In this document: positions 34,047 through 46,169 of the stretch, piece after piece
Layout: the number at the start of each line of letters is the position of its first letter
Position numbering within the stretch: the stretch's first letter is position 1
Source: Buxus sempervirens
Taxonomy: Eukaryota; Streptophyta; Magnoliopsida; Buxales; Buxaceae
Assembly (NCBI GenBank): GCA_947561395.2
Contig: OX387184.1
Location: 24,108,766 to 24,172,765 of the forward strand
DNA: 64,000 bases
Direction: 5' to 3'
Translations under genes and position numbers: made by a program
Notes under the pieces: generated by a model
Told to the model about the DNA's origin: nothing
The model's database searches: none
What the model saw: the letters and a program-made list of their open reading frames with translations, nothing else

Positions 34047-35129
34047 TGTGCGCACCCGATTTCGGTCGCACAATAAGGCGCACGCAAAATGATGCGTGCC
34101 TCGGGATTTGTTTGGAGTCGCCACTGCCTGATGGGGTGCAGGCAGACACCTGGCTGCCTAAGTTCTTCTATTAAGGCTTGATCTACGGCTTGAGATTCTA
34201 AGTAGGTTCTCGGTTGCGGTCTGGGGAAGTCCGTAGACACCCCAGTCCACCCTGTCAAGTGACGAGTCCCATAGGTTTCCCTGGTTTGAGTCAATTCTGG
34301 TCTCTCACTCACCCGATTCCTAATCCAGCATTCAAATTTGGTTAAGTCTGGCGGGACCGCCAAAATGGTGTGGGTCCCTTTACTTGATTTAATCTTTCTT
34401 AGTTTAAAGTGATGTGAGTCGGATTAGGCAGGCCCCGTTGGAAGGCCTGCGGATTCATTGGTGGGCCAAGTGCGGTCCACATGTTCCTTGGTGGGCCCAG
34501 TGTGGCCCTTTGGATTTTGCTTCAATTTGGCTTGATTTTATTTGGATTTCAAGTTTGATTATTTAAGGGGATTTCCATGCCAAAGTGGGCCGGGATTGCT
34601 TGGTGGGCCCCACGATGGCTACCAAGTAGTTTTGATTATCTTTCTTAATCTGTGCCAAAGCGGGCCAGGATTTGGGCTTGGGGCCCTTTACCTGGGCTTG
34701 GGCTTGAAAGCCCAATTCTTCATGAGTTAGGGTTTGGAAACCCTAAAATTGGTTCGATTTAATGGGCTTCAGCGGGCCCGATCGACCCTGCCCGTGTTCT
34801 CGGCCACACCATGCCTAAGTCTAAGCTAGCAAGCTTCCCAAATGGGATTTGGTGGGCCTCCAATGGTCCGGCCCACTCAATTAATTTGATTGTCTTCATT
34901 TAGCAAAAATGGGTTTGTCGGGCTTGGTGGGCCCCGTTGGAAGGCCCACCGGAAATCAATTTGGACCGGGTCGGTTCAACGCCCATCTTGGGTTTCCGGG
35001 TGACCTAGAAACCCTTCCGGTTCATCTGGAATGATCAAATAAACCAAAGAAATCAGCACAATATCACAAAATAGCAAAAAAGGTATTCTGGCAGTGTAGC
35101 CGGCTTGAGATGCCGGCTACGCACACAGG
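34047..35129 (-). repeat. D: LTR of the 3-kb TGTGCG family, first part (rest at 56646-58557)
   Basis: Begins TGTGCGCACC and is interrupted after 35129 by element C. The two parts total about 2995 bp, matching B. The end at 58557 adjoins a polypurine tract, so this is the 3' LTR of a minus-strand element whose body is mostly missing. Dyad centred at 35108 (GTAGCCGGC/GCCGGCTAC). Confidence 0.8.
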
Positions 35130-36932
35130 TGTGAGACATGGGAAAAGATCAGAATAATGACTTCCTCTAATCATCACGCGGGATTAAATAAAACAAAGAG
35201 TCGCCACCATTCAATTTAGGTGTGAATGGACACCAAAATATTAAATAAGCACAAAAGGCAATTTTAGGGTAAAAATAACCCTCCTAAAAAAACAACCAGA
35301 GATGGGTAAGGGGATTAGGTTATGAACAAGGGAAGGTGTTAGGCACCCCTATTCATCCACACAAGGTGGTTACCAGGTATTGTTCATGTTTTTCAAAGAA
35401 AAAAGGGTTTGCTATAAAATTCATGAAAATCACAAAAAGACAAAAATATATGGTTTTTTCATATGAATAGTCTGATTGATCCAGAACTCTCAAATATGAT
35501 CATACCATTCCTAGGGTTTCATGATCAAAATAAAATTGAGATAAAATCAAATAAAATCAATTTAAAGTGAAAAATCCAAAAATCTGGCTTCAAGTCAAAT
35601 TCTAGAAATCTAGAAAAATATGATTTTTATAAAATACTTCAAAATTGAACTTGAATAGTCCAGGACATAGATAGAGCCCAAATTTCACATTAAATCTGAA
35701 AATAAAAACCAAAAATACCCACGTTGATGAGGAACATCAAAAGGGGAGAATTTAGACCGTAGGGTCTTCTCTCAATAATGAAAAACGATTTAAAAACCAC
35801 ATCATGAAACCCTAGAATTTATTTTCAGGCCTCTGGATCCAGATCTATCATATTGATCATGATAAATCCAAGATCCTAGCCTAAAACCACAAAAATCACG
35901 AAAACAGTGCTGTAGGTGCAAATATGTGGAAAATCCAAATTTTATAAAAAAGTGGGGATCTCATGCTATAAACATCATGGATATCATGGATTCATTCAGA
36001 TTCATCATAAAAAGCATTAAAACATGATCAGGATATTCAAAGCAGGACACATCTCAAAGATTTGAGCACATGGGGTCTACCCTACGGATCCACCTGTTCT
36101 CTTTTCCCCTAGCTCTCTCTTCACGTTTTACGGCGAGAGAGGATTCTTGAGGTACTTGGAGATAGGTTTGGTTATACAAACACAATCAAAGGCTTTATTC
36201 TAGAAAAAAAGAAAAACAGATATGGGGTTCTATTCTAGGGATCCACCTGTTCTCTTTTCCCCTAGCTCTCTCTTCACGTTTTATGGCTAGAGAGACTCTT
36301 GAGGTACTTGGAGACAAGTTTAGGAATACAAGACAAAATATGGCCTTATTCTACAGCAATAGAGATGATCCTATTACTTCTAGAATTGAAGACAGAAAAT
36401 AAAAGGGAAAAGGGACTTACTTGGATTGAGCAAGCAAGGCAGCAGGGGTTCCTCTTCTTCTCTTGGAGCTTCTTAGACTTCAAAATTTCGTGGCCTTTTG
36501 CTTGAGGAAAGGTCCTCTATTTATAGGCAAACACAGGGGTATGGTTGGTCCAAGGTTTGGCAAGATAGAGTTTCAGTTTGAGTTAAACACAAGATCATGC
36601 CCATCCATAGCCAACCAAGGTGGCTTCAGCGAATAAAAGACGTAATTCGCTCATTTAAAGATATATTGGAATAAAGATAAAGCTCGGAAATCGAGAGAAG
36701 GACATAACTCGCACGAGTCTTTAGTGACCATAAATGAATTGCGGTCCAACGGTGACCGTATTGTTACTACAGGCGCACCTGACCGTAGAGCGATCTCGGG
36801 CCCGACCGGCCCGTGAATGAAATACGGGCATAGCCTGTTTAGTCAATTTTTATGCATTTTTGACCTGTTTTAAGCTCTAATTACATGTTTTTATTACTTT
36901 CTCATTCTGTAGTGCAATTTGGGGTGTCTACA
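35130..36932 (-). repeat. C 3' LTR
   Basis: TGTGAGACATGG...GGTGTCTACA on the plus strand; sense start TGTAGACACCCC at 36932. Sense TATA box (TATAAATAG) at 36517-36525. Half-site cluster at 36756-36837. Confidence 0.93.
36756..36837. promoter_or_regulatory. TACGGGC/GCCCGTA half-site cluster in C 3' LTR
   Basis: Half-sites of 5-7 bp spaced by 7 nt in most steps, 230-320 bp upstream of the LTR TATA box. The copy in the 5' LTR at 56464-56545 is cleaner: TACGGGC-7-ACTGTAG-7-TCGGGC, then GCCCGTG-7-TACGGGC. Confidence 0.7.
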
Positions 36933-36951
36933 GCTGCCCCCTCTTTGCTGG
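36933..36951 (-). promoter_or_regulatory. C polypurine tract
   Basis: The reverse strand reads GCAAAGAGGGGGCAGC directly before the LTR start TGTAGACACC. LTR D has the related GCAAAGAGGGACTGC. Confidence 0.8.
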
Positions 36952-37283
36952 TAATTGGAACCAATTACAAGCAAAGAGCAAAAAGACCCACCAATTTCAC
37001 TTTCTAAGATTTTTGTCTAATCAATTGCATTTTGCAAGGATTAAATGGATGATTTTTGGAAAAAAGAATTGATTGTGGAAGATTTGCTAAGAAGTCCCTC
37101 AGCTTAAGGGCCAAATCCTCCTCTCTCCTCTCACTGAGCTCTCGTGGCTATGAAGTGAGATTGGAGACAAAATTTTTAAACAAAAGTGGGTAAGATGGCA
37201 ATCCTTGCAACTTACAACTAATATGGACATTAATCTCCTGAAACAAGTGGAGAAAATAATAAAATATGCAATTTTTGGCTTCT

Positions 37284-37385
37284 CCCGTATTTTTCTTACG
37301 GACAGATGCTACCCGTAAATGTTCTACGGGCGAAAGGGACCGAATTACCTCTACGGGCGTCTGCTGCCCGTACTGATTTTACGGA
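37284..37385. promoter_or_regulatory. half-site cluster upstream of C antisense gene set 1
   Basis: CCCGTA-7-TACGGA, CCCGTA-7-TACGGG, TACGGGC-7-GCCCGTA, then GCCCGTA-7-TACGG; centres 37293, 37321, 37362 and 37376. It precedes the presumed 5' UTR of the antisense gene. Confidence 0.85.
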
Positions 37386-37782
37386 TTTTAGGGTTCCTTT
37401 TAATATCGCGACCGCGACCTTTCTTCTTCTGCTCGCACTTTGCCCTATTTTCTCCACGCCCGTATCTTCTTCTCCGGTCCTCATCTTCTTCAACAGTGCC
37501 CGACTTCTTCCTCCGGCGATTACTGTTCTTATTCGGCCATCATTGTTCTCCGGCGACTACTCCCATTTTCCGGCGATTCTTGTTCTCCTCCGGCAAGTCC
37601 TCTTCTCTTTGAGCCACTACCGAAACTTGCTTTGACCATCTTTGAGTCAAGCTTCCTCATTTCTAGACCAGTGCTCCTTCTCGTCACTTGGGATTTCGTT
37701 CAAAGCATCCCCAAACATCAACTATCATCCGTGAGTGAGCTTAGCATTTCAATCCTTTCTTTGCTCATTTCCACATAAACAG

Positions 37783-38734
37783 GTATGCCGAAAATTCATT
37801 TTTCCTTGACTGAATGCTTTGCAATGCATTTTGAATGCATGATTTTCTGCTTTTGAATGATGAGAATTCCTCCAATTTGTATGCTTTGCAATTTCTGTCG
37901 TTGAATGAGCAACTGCATTTCTGCTTATTTGCTGTATTGAAATCTTGATTCCCTTTGGTCATTCGGCCATTTATGAGCACAAATACTGATATCCTCCATA
38001 TGGCTTCTATTGTTGATGATGATTTTATTGCTTTAGCCTTCTGCAATCTATATTTGAACGGACTTTGCTTCTTCCAGAACTGCTGTGTAAAATGCATGGT
38101 CTTGTTATTCTTGCTTGAGTTAACTTCTGCTGTGTAATCCTACCAACTTGAATGTTGTACAATTTCTATCTTCATATTCACTATATCCAAGCATGCCTAT
38201 CTGCTCTCCAAGTCTTTGATTTGTATCTTGATAAACTCATGTTTTAACCAATGGCTGATTTCCTTTAATTGAGAGACTGGGATTCTTGACCTTGAGTGGC
38301 TAGCTTCCAATTATTGAAGTCCCTTCTCTTGAGATGAGTAATGGCTTTCTGGTTCTGTAATTCCAGCATCCAGGCAAATAGACTTAAACTTCTATCCTGA
38401 AACCAAATAAAGTTGAACAGTTAAATCTTTATAGAAAATCCCAAAAGAGAAAATTAAGATCAATATACATATATATTTTTTTCTCTTCTTTTCTCTTTTT
38501 TTTTCATATATAGGAAACTTGAACTTCCTATACATTAAAGCAAAGATCAATAAAATTTCTCAACAAAATAAAACTCCTTAGTTGATTTCTGATTTTGATC
38601 GGGAGTTTTTGAATCACTTTCTTTTATTCCCCAATTTTCCTTTTTCTGCAAATCAATTAAACTTGGTTAGAATAAAGATCAAGCAATAAAATTTTAACAA
38701 GAATAATTAAACATCTCCCTGATTTGAATCGTAG
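37783..38734 (+). other. probable 5' UTR intron of C antisense gene set 1
   Basis: AACAG|GTATGC donor at 37783 and CGTAG|ATG acceptor at 38734, immediately before the start codon. The 0.95-kb stretch is T-rich, as plant introns are, and has no supported frame. Confidence 0.5.
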
Positions 38735-41603
38735 ATGGCCCGTCTTCGATCAGCTTCCCGGGATCCTGCAGATGAGCCTTCCTCTTCGAGGGTTAGGCGG
38801 GATCATGCTGATGTGGCCTCGTCTTCGAGAGCCGAGAGAGATTCGGATTCTGATGTCCCTGATCTCCCTTCTGGGGATTCGCGTGAGGCAACCCTAGAGG
38901 TATATTCTAACCTGTCTGAATTCAATATTTTCACCAAATATCTCCTCTTGATCCTTTCCTTCTTTCAATTATTTTCTTTTAGCCGGCTGTTGAGGCTTCG
39001 GGCAAAGATAGGAGCCGTAGCAGGCGTCGAGCTGGAGGCAGAGATGGAGGCCATGATGAGGCCCGTAGAGGAGGCCGCAGAGGGGGCCGTGGCAGAGATG
39101 AGGCCAGGACCAGGGTTGAGATCCCTGAGGAGGTGGCTGCCCAGATTAGGGATACCGATCTTTTGCATGGCTTGAGGACTCATCCCTCAGCGTGTATTAG
39201 GGCGGATATCCCTTTGGAGTATCTTATGTCCCACTATAGAGGGAGCTGGGCTAGTTTTATTAGATTCTTGGGAGCCTGCAGTTCAGCCTACCGCCGGGAG
39301 CTAGGCTTATATGGCTTCGGCCTGTTTATCACCATTCCGGACGTGCGCATGGATCGAGCCCTCATTGCTGCACTGCTTGAGAGATTCTTCCCGGAGACAT
39401 TGAGCTTCCACTTCCCAGATATTGAGATTGGGATCCGGCCTTCTGACTTCACCCTTATCACCGGGATTAGGATGATTGGTGATATCATTCCTGAGATGGC
39501 GATGCCAGAGACTGATGAGGTTGCCGCTTATCTTGGATATATCGTGCTGCCTCCTGAGGCATGGGATAGAGGGAGAGCGAGATTGTCTCTGACATGGTTG
39601 AGAGAGACCTTCAGGGTGAGGCAGTTTGGCCAGCTTGCCTCTGGTGATCATGTTTTCCCGTATGCCTTTCAATTCCTTTTTCTGTACATGATGGGATCTT
39701 GCTTCTTCCCAGAGGACACGACTTCGGTTAGTCCTTATTTTCTGAGCTTACTGGGGGATCTGCATCGAGCGAGGAGGTACGCCTGGGGCCCGCTCATTTT
39801 TGGCACTATTTTGGCCGGCCTTCGCCGATCAGTGAGCGGCCTCTCTACTTCTAGAGGGGCTGGAGTTGGGGGCTGATTCTTCTGGCCCTTTCTGCAGGTG
39901 AAATATCTATTTCCTTTTCTCTTTCTTTCTCTCTTTCTATATCTCTTTTTCTATTCCTTTGACTCTCTTTTTTTTTGTCTGCAGTTCTTTGCTAGGGTTT
40001 ATATACCCTATTTCCGCCCTACCTCTACGATGTCTGAGGAGACGTATCCCATGGCACGTAGATGGTGTCATGTAGAGCAAGACTCTGAAAAGAGTCGTCC
40101 TAGGTCCGCCCGGGCCCACTTGGACAGGCTGTACCGGTCTGAGGTAATTTTCTTTAATTCCTCTACTTTCTTCTTTTCTTTTCTTCCTGAATCACATATC
40201 TGATGTCCTGTTCTGTTTTTCAGCTATTTGTCCCCAGGATGGAGGACATTCATGAGGTGCTGGCCCTGCATGCAGCCAGAGATGATGCATTTGTCCCTGA
40301 ATAGAGATGACAGAGATACCAGTTCTTTATTGGTCAGATGGGCAGCATTTGGTACTGCGGCGAGCGCTTCTTTTTTCAGCATGTAGGAGAGCCGCGGATT
40401 CTTGCCATTCCTCCAGATACTACCCCTTCCTACCCTCCTATGCCTGTTGATCCTGCCCAGTTCCTAGATTGGACTGAGGCAGAGACATTATTGGAGGAGG
40501 GTGACTATGATGCCTGGTTCAGGCGGGCTTTAGTTGGGTGCCTCATGCCACCTATGCTTGTCCGTGGCGGAGTCACTGAGATTGGAGGGGTAGTGATTAG
40601 GGCTTATGACACTACGGTATGCCTTCTTCCTTTTCACTTTTCTATTTTCATTTGATCTTGACATTTTCTGACCCTTTCTTTTCTATTTCAGGAGGCTCAG
40701 TTGGCAGAGATCCGGTCTCGATATGCTGATCTAGAGCGCCAGCGAGATGCTGGGATTGCTGAGAGGGACGCCCTCTATATCAAGATCTCAGACCTCCGGG
40801 TACAGCTAGCCAGAGCACAGGGCCAGGAGGGTCCATCTGATGCACAGGACCAGGCGGGTCCATCTCATACTCAGGTTAATTTCTTCTTTTATTTCCATTC
40901 CTGCTCTTGCATTAGTTTGTCTTGTTCTGACTGAAATTTCTTCTCTTAGTTTCAGGAGGACATGGCCGGCCCTTCTTCACCTGCTTCACCCGTGCCCATG
41001 CATCTTCGTGGTGAGGTATTTTCTGTGGCACGGGTGGAGTTCGTGACGTCTCCCAGTCCGGTGGAGGCACCTGTAGCAGAGCCTGAGATCGAGGCTGATA
41101 TTGTACCTGCTGCTGAGGATGTGCCAAAGTCTGCCCCAGTTCCCGAGACTGCTCCTGTGGCATCCGCGGATGTAGATATGGAGTCGGCTAGGGATGCCAC
41201 TGTGGTAGAGCCTACCGTGGAGGCCGTGGTGATGGAGGAGGCTACAGTTGATCCTGTGCCTGAGGTGGATGCTGATATACCTGGGACATCTACTCCTGCT
41301 GGTCATGCCATGGAGGCTATAGAGGAGACGCCTGCTGCTACTGATCCTTCTGCGGATTCTTCCCGTACTGATTCTGATCCCGAGTCTACGGGATATGTAG
41401 ATACTTCAGGGTACGTCCCTCCTGATCATCCCACTGCTGGCCTTGTGCCTTTATATATGTGGTATGATATTCAGTCTGTTTTGAGCAGGATGACTCGTAG
41501 CACTGCCCGCAATATTGTGCGGCATGTCTTTGAGCGCAGGCGATCTTCAGGCCGTGGTCGGGGCAGAGGACGAGGCCGTGGCCATAGGGGCGGACCTGCA
41601 TAG
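38735..41603 (+). CDS. C antisense gene set 1: plant mobile domain (MAIN/PP7-long-form type) protein (fossil)
   Basis: Multi-exon antisense gene. Exon 1 (38735-38899) begins MARLRSASRDPADEPSSS and ends at a GT donor in phase 0. The next block (from 38983) starts with an Arg/Gly-rich tract and then a plant mobile domain: HYRGSWASFIRFLGACSSAY, LLERFFPETLSFHFP and the DFTLITGIRMIGD block, equivalent to the family's RW.PET.tFh and L.D...LtGL motifs. Later pieces (40020-40200, 40338-40620, 40693-40875) are separated by T-rich introns. The last block (40962-41603) is acidic, Pro/Ala/Glu-rich and ends in an RG repeat (GRGRGRGRGHRGG), a nucleic-acid-binding tail. Broken in places. Host PMD proteins take part in transposon silencing; the function of the element copy is unknown. 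Confidence 0.65.
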
Positions 41604-41842
41604 ACAGTAGATTAGGATTTTTGATATACATGTATTTTGACAAAAGTGTTGTGCATATTCATATATATAAAAGAAATTTGATTTTCATTCATTTGTGCTC
41701 TTTTCTTCTCTGTTTTCAGTTATTATTACATCATGAATGTTAAAGCAGGGACAGGTGAAGCTTAGGGAAACAAGGAAATTAAGAATTCCCATTTTTTTGC
41801 ATTTTTTCGAAGGAACCATACTTAATCTACGAGTAAGCCGTG

Positions 41843-41943
41843 CCCGTAAAGTTACTACGGGTGCACTCTGCCCGTGAAGTTTTCACAGTCCAGGGTGTCC
41901 GTAGTTCCTATACGGGCGTGCTTTGCCCGTAGTATAATTACGG
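41843..41943. promoter_or_regulatory. half-site cluster directly upstream of C antisense gene set 2
   Basis: CCCGTA-7-TACGGG-7-GCCCGTG, then CCGTA-7-TACGGGC-7-GCCCGTA-7-TACGG; centres 41852, 41866, 41907, 41921 and 41935. Every spacer is 7 nt. The TATA box starts 25 bp downstream. Confidence 0.9.
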
Positions 41944-41967
41944 AATTTACTGCCTTACGATTTTTTC

Positions 41968-41975
41968 TATATAAA
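41968..41975 (+). promoter_or_regulatory. TATA box of C antisense gene set 2
   Basis: TATATAAA about 60 bp before the first ATG (42028), just downstream of the half-site cluster. Confidence 0.6.
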
Positions 41976-42027
41976 CTCATAGGGAACGTCATTGTGACAC
42001 TTTTAATAGTTGGAAAACTCCCTGAGC

Positions 42028-43820
42028 ATGTATTTTCTCACTTCCCTTGGTTTCTTTGGCGCTTCCATGGCTTCCCCTGCACCATTCTCTTCTGTCGTTG
42101 AATCTCCTCCTGTAAGACAACATGTTAGATCCAAATCTCCTAATCTCACTAGGTATAATGTGGTAGATTCTTTCTATGACAGATGGGTTAACTCCATGAC
42201 CCTTGATGAGGAGATTCGTTGGGATTCCATCCACTTAGGGCATATCCTACACATCCCTAAAATTCCCTTTAAGTGGGAAATCATTGAAGCCTTGATTGGA
42301 CACGGGTTCCCGAACTGAATCTCTTCCGCTTTGATGATAAAGAGATGACTCCTACCATAGAAGAAATTGAAACCATCCCTGGCTTAAAATTTTCTGAAAA
42401 AGTTGTGAACCCGCCCCTAAAGCCTAGTTACAAAAAGGAGGCTTCCACTTTCTTGGGTATAGGGAAAAAAGACTTAGGAAATTCTGATACCCTATTGACC
42501 TTGTCCAAGACCTTTTTGACTGAAAAACTTCTAAGGAGTGGGGACAAGGATGCCAGGTTTAATGCTTTGACTTTGGTAGTGGTCAACCAGCTGCTTTTTC
42601 CACGGGGTGATGACCAGGTTGACTTGGCTCTCATTTCAGTTATTTGCCAGGTTAGGGAACGTGAGAGGTTGGCCCCTATGATCTTAGCAGAGATATACCA
42701 GGCCCTTACTGACTGTTATTTTAGAAAGAAGAAGCGCTTCCTTGCCTGCGCCCCTATCCTACAGGTAAAAAATATACATATATTTTTTTCTTTTCTTCTT
42801 CTTCTTCTCTTTTTCTTTTCCTTCTTTTTTTTTTTCTTCTTCTTTTTTTTTTCTTTTTTTTTTCCTTTTTTTCTTTTTCTTTTTTTTTCTTTTTGGAAAT
42901 AAATTGAAATACTCCCCTTTTCTGCAGCTTTGGTTGCTTAACCACCTTAGCCAGGTTGAAGAAATAACTCGCCGCTTCTTTCCAAGATTGAAAGTTCCTG
43001 TTTTTATGAGCAATAGGGGGTGTCCTAACATCCGGGGCGGCAAGCAAGGCTAGTTCACTTTCTTGGGTACTCTCCAGGATGATCAAGTGAGATGGCCTGG
43101 CACTTATCAACCCAATCCAGAGACAGTAATCAGCTTTAGAGATAGGAAATTTCTGGTCCTGGCAGGCTTGAAATCTGCTGTTCTCTATCTTCCTTTGAGG
43201 GTTCTTCGGCAGTTTGGAGCGACCCAGGGAATTATGATCCCAACTGGCTATGAGAGCCTTGTAGGGCCACTTAAATCAGCCACCATGGGGCTAAATGCTC
43301 AATTAATGAATGAGTGGTCCTATGTTCAATTTCTGCGGGGTTCTGTCTTTTCTGAGTCCCATGTGAAGACTATCACTTTTGGATCAAAGAGCAGGTGCAG
43401 AGTCATGCCCCAGTACCAGAGGATCCTCTTGCAGTTCTTCCTCCTACCTATGAGGACATTCTGGAGTCTGAAAGGGCAACCCATAAGCGGCTTCAACAAA
43501 TATGGGTACGAGAAGCTCAAGAACTTAGGATAAAAGTCATTGATCTGGAGAGGAAACTTGAAGAGCAGAAGTCTGGCCGTATTGCCATGGAGAAGAAGCT
43601 TGAAGAACAAAGACAGGCTCGTCGCTTTGAAGTCCGAGTGATGCGGAAGAAATATCAGGATTCCTTGGCCGACCTTAGGGTGTTGAAGATCAAGCATTCT
43701 TTTTCAAATGAAGTCATCTCCTTTTTGAGCGATCCTGATGCAGAAGGAGCTTTTGGAATCATTGCAACTCAGACAGCTAGGATTAGGGAGCTTGAGGAAC
43801 AGTTAGGGAGTAGGGATTAG
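42028..43820 (+). CDS. C antisense gene set 2: PMD-like (DUF7745-type) protein with coiled coil (fossil)
   Basis: Starts at ATG 42028, or alternatively 42067 (MASPAPFSSVVE). The pattern of a WDSIHLGHILHIPKIPFKW helix, then MTPTIEEIETIPGLKF, LVVVNQLLFPRGDDQVD and AEIYQALTDCYFRKKKRFLAC resembles the plant-specific DUF7745 family, often found beside PMD sequences. A pyrimidine-rich intron spans about 42764-42927. The final part (about 43410-43820) is a strong coiled coil (KLEEQKSGRIAMEKKLEEQ). Domain plus coiled coil mirrors the E1 antisense sets. Broken in places; function unknown. Confidence 0.55.
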
Positions 43821-44786
43821 ATTCTTTTATCTCCTTTTTTTTTCATCTTCTTCTCTTTTTTTTTTTATACTTTTATACAAAAGCAAACTCCATTAGTGGA
43901 AAGATAATAGATTTAATTCAAAAATAGGTTTTATATTATTGGCCTCAGAATTCTCAGATGCTTGTAAAAACAGAAGTTTTATGAAAAAGTATTTGATTTC
44001 TCATCACTGGCCAAAGTATAGTTTTTTTTTTTTTTGAAAGCTGATCCAAAACACTTAATCACATATAATTAAAGGAATTAAAATCAGGTTGAATAATGAA
44101 AAGGGTGGTCCAAGCAATAGGGAGAGACCAAATCTGTCTACCCCGTGACCTTTAGAATCATCCCCTAATGGTTCTACCTTCATGATTGACCCTGCTAATC
44201 TGCTCAGTTTCTAGTGCTCATGCTGATTAAATTTAGACCACATGATCAACTCAACCTTTGATTTTTTTTTCTTTTCTCTCTTTTTTTTTCTTTCTTCTTT
44301 TTTTTTTCTTTTTGCCCTTCTTGCCCCTAGTGCCAATTACGGTTTTCACTAGGGTTGGCTTTTGCATTCCGTCATCACCAATCTTACTCTGAAAGTTGAA
44401 TGAATATACTAAAATCACCGAGGGCTTAATAATAAGACGAAACAAAGGTTAAGCTCGGTTTATGAAAGAAAAGGTATTAAAGGCTCAAAATTTTCTAAGT
44501 GTGAAAAATAGGTCAACCGGACTTATAGTCATGGTGAATTCAATCCCATTCCCCTTCTTTTGTATTTGGCTTTCATTTGCCCCTATTTTTTCTCTTCTTT
44601 TTTTTTTTCATTTTTTCCTTTTTGCCCCTATTGGTTTTGCCCTTATTGGCCTTGCCCCAGTATAAGACTGTAAGTCCAGTTTAGGTTTAACAAAAAAGAC
44701 GAACAGGCTCAAATTGGCTTGACTAGGGATGCAAATTTTGGGATATAAGGAAAAATGGCCTCAGATCCTTGCCTAGTAATATTCAT
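43821..44786. other. spacer between C antisense genes and integrase end
   Basis: T-rich and low-complexity (several T/C runs near 43850, 44020, 44265-44310 and 44590), with no supportable frame. Probably 3' ends of converging transcripts. Confidence 0.55.
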
Positions 44787-46148
44787 TCATGGAAAATATC
44801 TCTTTACTGCATCAGAGTTTATTGGCTCAGGAAAATCCTTCCCATCCATTTCTGTTAAGATGAGAGCACCCCCTGATAGGACCTTCTTGACAACGTAAGG
44901 TCCTTCCCAATTTGGTTTGAATTTTCCACGAGGATCTTCCAAAAAGGGTAAAATTTTCTTCAATACTAAATTTCTTTCTTGGAAAGTTCTGGGCTTCATC
45001 TTCTTATTGTAAGCCGTGGCCATCCTCTTTTGATACAATTGGCCATGACAAAGCGCCTTTAATCGCTTTTCCTTTATTAGATTGAGTTGATCATGTCTTG
45101 ATTGTATCCATTCAGCTTCTTCTAATTCAGCTTCCATTAGCACTCTTAGTGAAGGTATTTCCACTTCCACTAGTAAAACTGTTTCCATTCCATATACTAA
45201 AGAGTACGGGGTTGCCCCTGTAGAAGTTCGAATTGAGGTTCTGTAAGCATGCAGAGCAAGTGGCAGCATTTCATGCCAATCTTTAAAACTCACTACCATC
45301 TTCTGAATGATCTTCTTTATATTCTTATTTGCTGCTTCCACTGCCCCATTCATCTTTGGTCTATATGGAGCTGACTTGTGGTGGGTAATCTGAAACTGTT
45401 CACACATCTTTCTCATGTCCTTGTTCTTAAGGTTTGAAGCATTGTCTGATACTATGGCACTTGGCAAACCGTAGCGACAAATGATATTGTGCTTCAAGAA
45501 TTTCAAAACGTGGCTACTTGTAATGTTTGCATATGAAGCTGCCTCTACCCACTTGGTGAAGTAATCAATTGCTACAAGTATAAACCTATGTCCATTTGAT
45601 GCCTTTGGAGAGATCATTCCAATGACGTCTATACCCCACATGGAGAAGGGCCACGGAGATGTCATGTTGTGTAATTCACTTGGGGGTGCATTCTTGTTAT
45701 CCGCGTACACTTGGCATAAATGACACCTTTTGACATGTATATAGCAATCGTGCTCCATAGTCGACCAGTAATATCCCAATCGCAGAATCTTCTTGGCAAG
45801 CATGTGCCCATTCATATGGGGTCCACACACTCCATGTATCGTTTCAACTAACCTTTCTGACTCGGTCTTTGCAACACATCTAAGTAGTATATCATTGTGT
45901 GATCTTTTGTATAACTGACCACCACTTAGTAAGAACTGTCCTGCCAACCTCTGTATTGTTCTTTTCTCTGTAGAAGTGATATTTTCTGGCAAACTCCGAT
46001 CATTTAGGAAGTTCTTAATATCTTGAAACCACGGTACTTCTTCTTCTGGGGTTTCTTCTAGAACAAGGCAATAAGCTGGTTCATCTCTGACTTCAATTTC
46101 CAGTGGTCTAATATCAACACCTTCTGGTATAATAACCATTGAAGCCAA
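44787..46148 (-). CDS. C integrase (fossil)
   Basis: HHCC zinc-finger region (HMNGHMLAKKILRLGYYW, CHLCQVYAD), then the DDE core: WGIDVIGMISPKASNGH, the IVSDNASNLKNKDM segment with the second Asp, and MNGAVEAANKNIKKI with the Glu. The C-terminal block KFKPNWEGPYVVKKVLSGGA follows. It continues from the RT/RNase H frame after a short gap. Ends near 44787. Confidence 0.93.
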   Translation of the reverse strand: MASMVIIPEGVDIRPLEIEVRDEPAYCLVLEETPEEEVPWFQDIKNFLNDRSLPENITSTEKRTIQRLAGQFLLSGGQLYKRSHNDILLRCVAKTESERLVETIHGVCGPHMNGHMLAKKILRLGYYWSTMEHDCYIHVKRCHLCQVYADNKNAPPSELHNMTSPWPFSMWGIDVIGMISPKASNGHRFILVAIDYFTKWVEAASYANITSSHVLKFLKHNIICRYGLPSAIVSDNASNLKNKDMRKMCEQFQITHHKSAPYRPKMNGAVEAANKNIKKIIQKMVVSFKDWHEMLPLALHAYRTSIRTSTGATPYSLVYGMETVLLVEVEIPSLRVLMEAELEEAEWIQSRHDQLNLIKEKRLKALCHGQLYQKRMATAYNKKMKPRTFQERNLVLKKILPFLEDPRGKFKPNWEGPYVVKKVLSGGALILTEMDGKDFPEPINSDAVKRYFP

Positions 46149-46169
46149 TGTTGCTAAAGCATCCGCAAA

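Noticed and set aside
42754-43110. Lys/Glu-rich reverse-strand frames
   Set aside because: They translate the complement of a pyrimidine-rich intron tract in the antisense gene; composition artefact.
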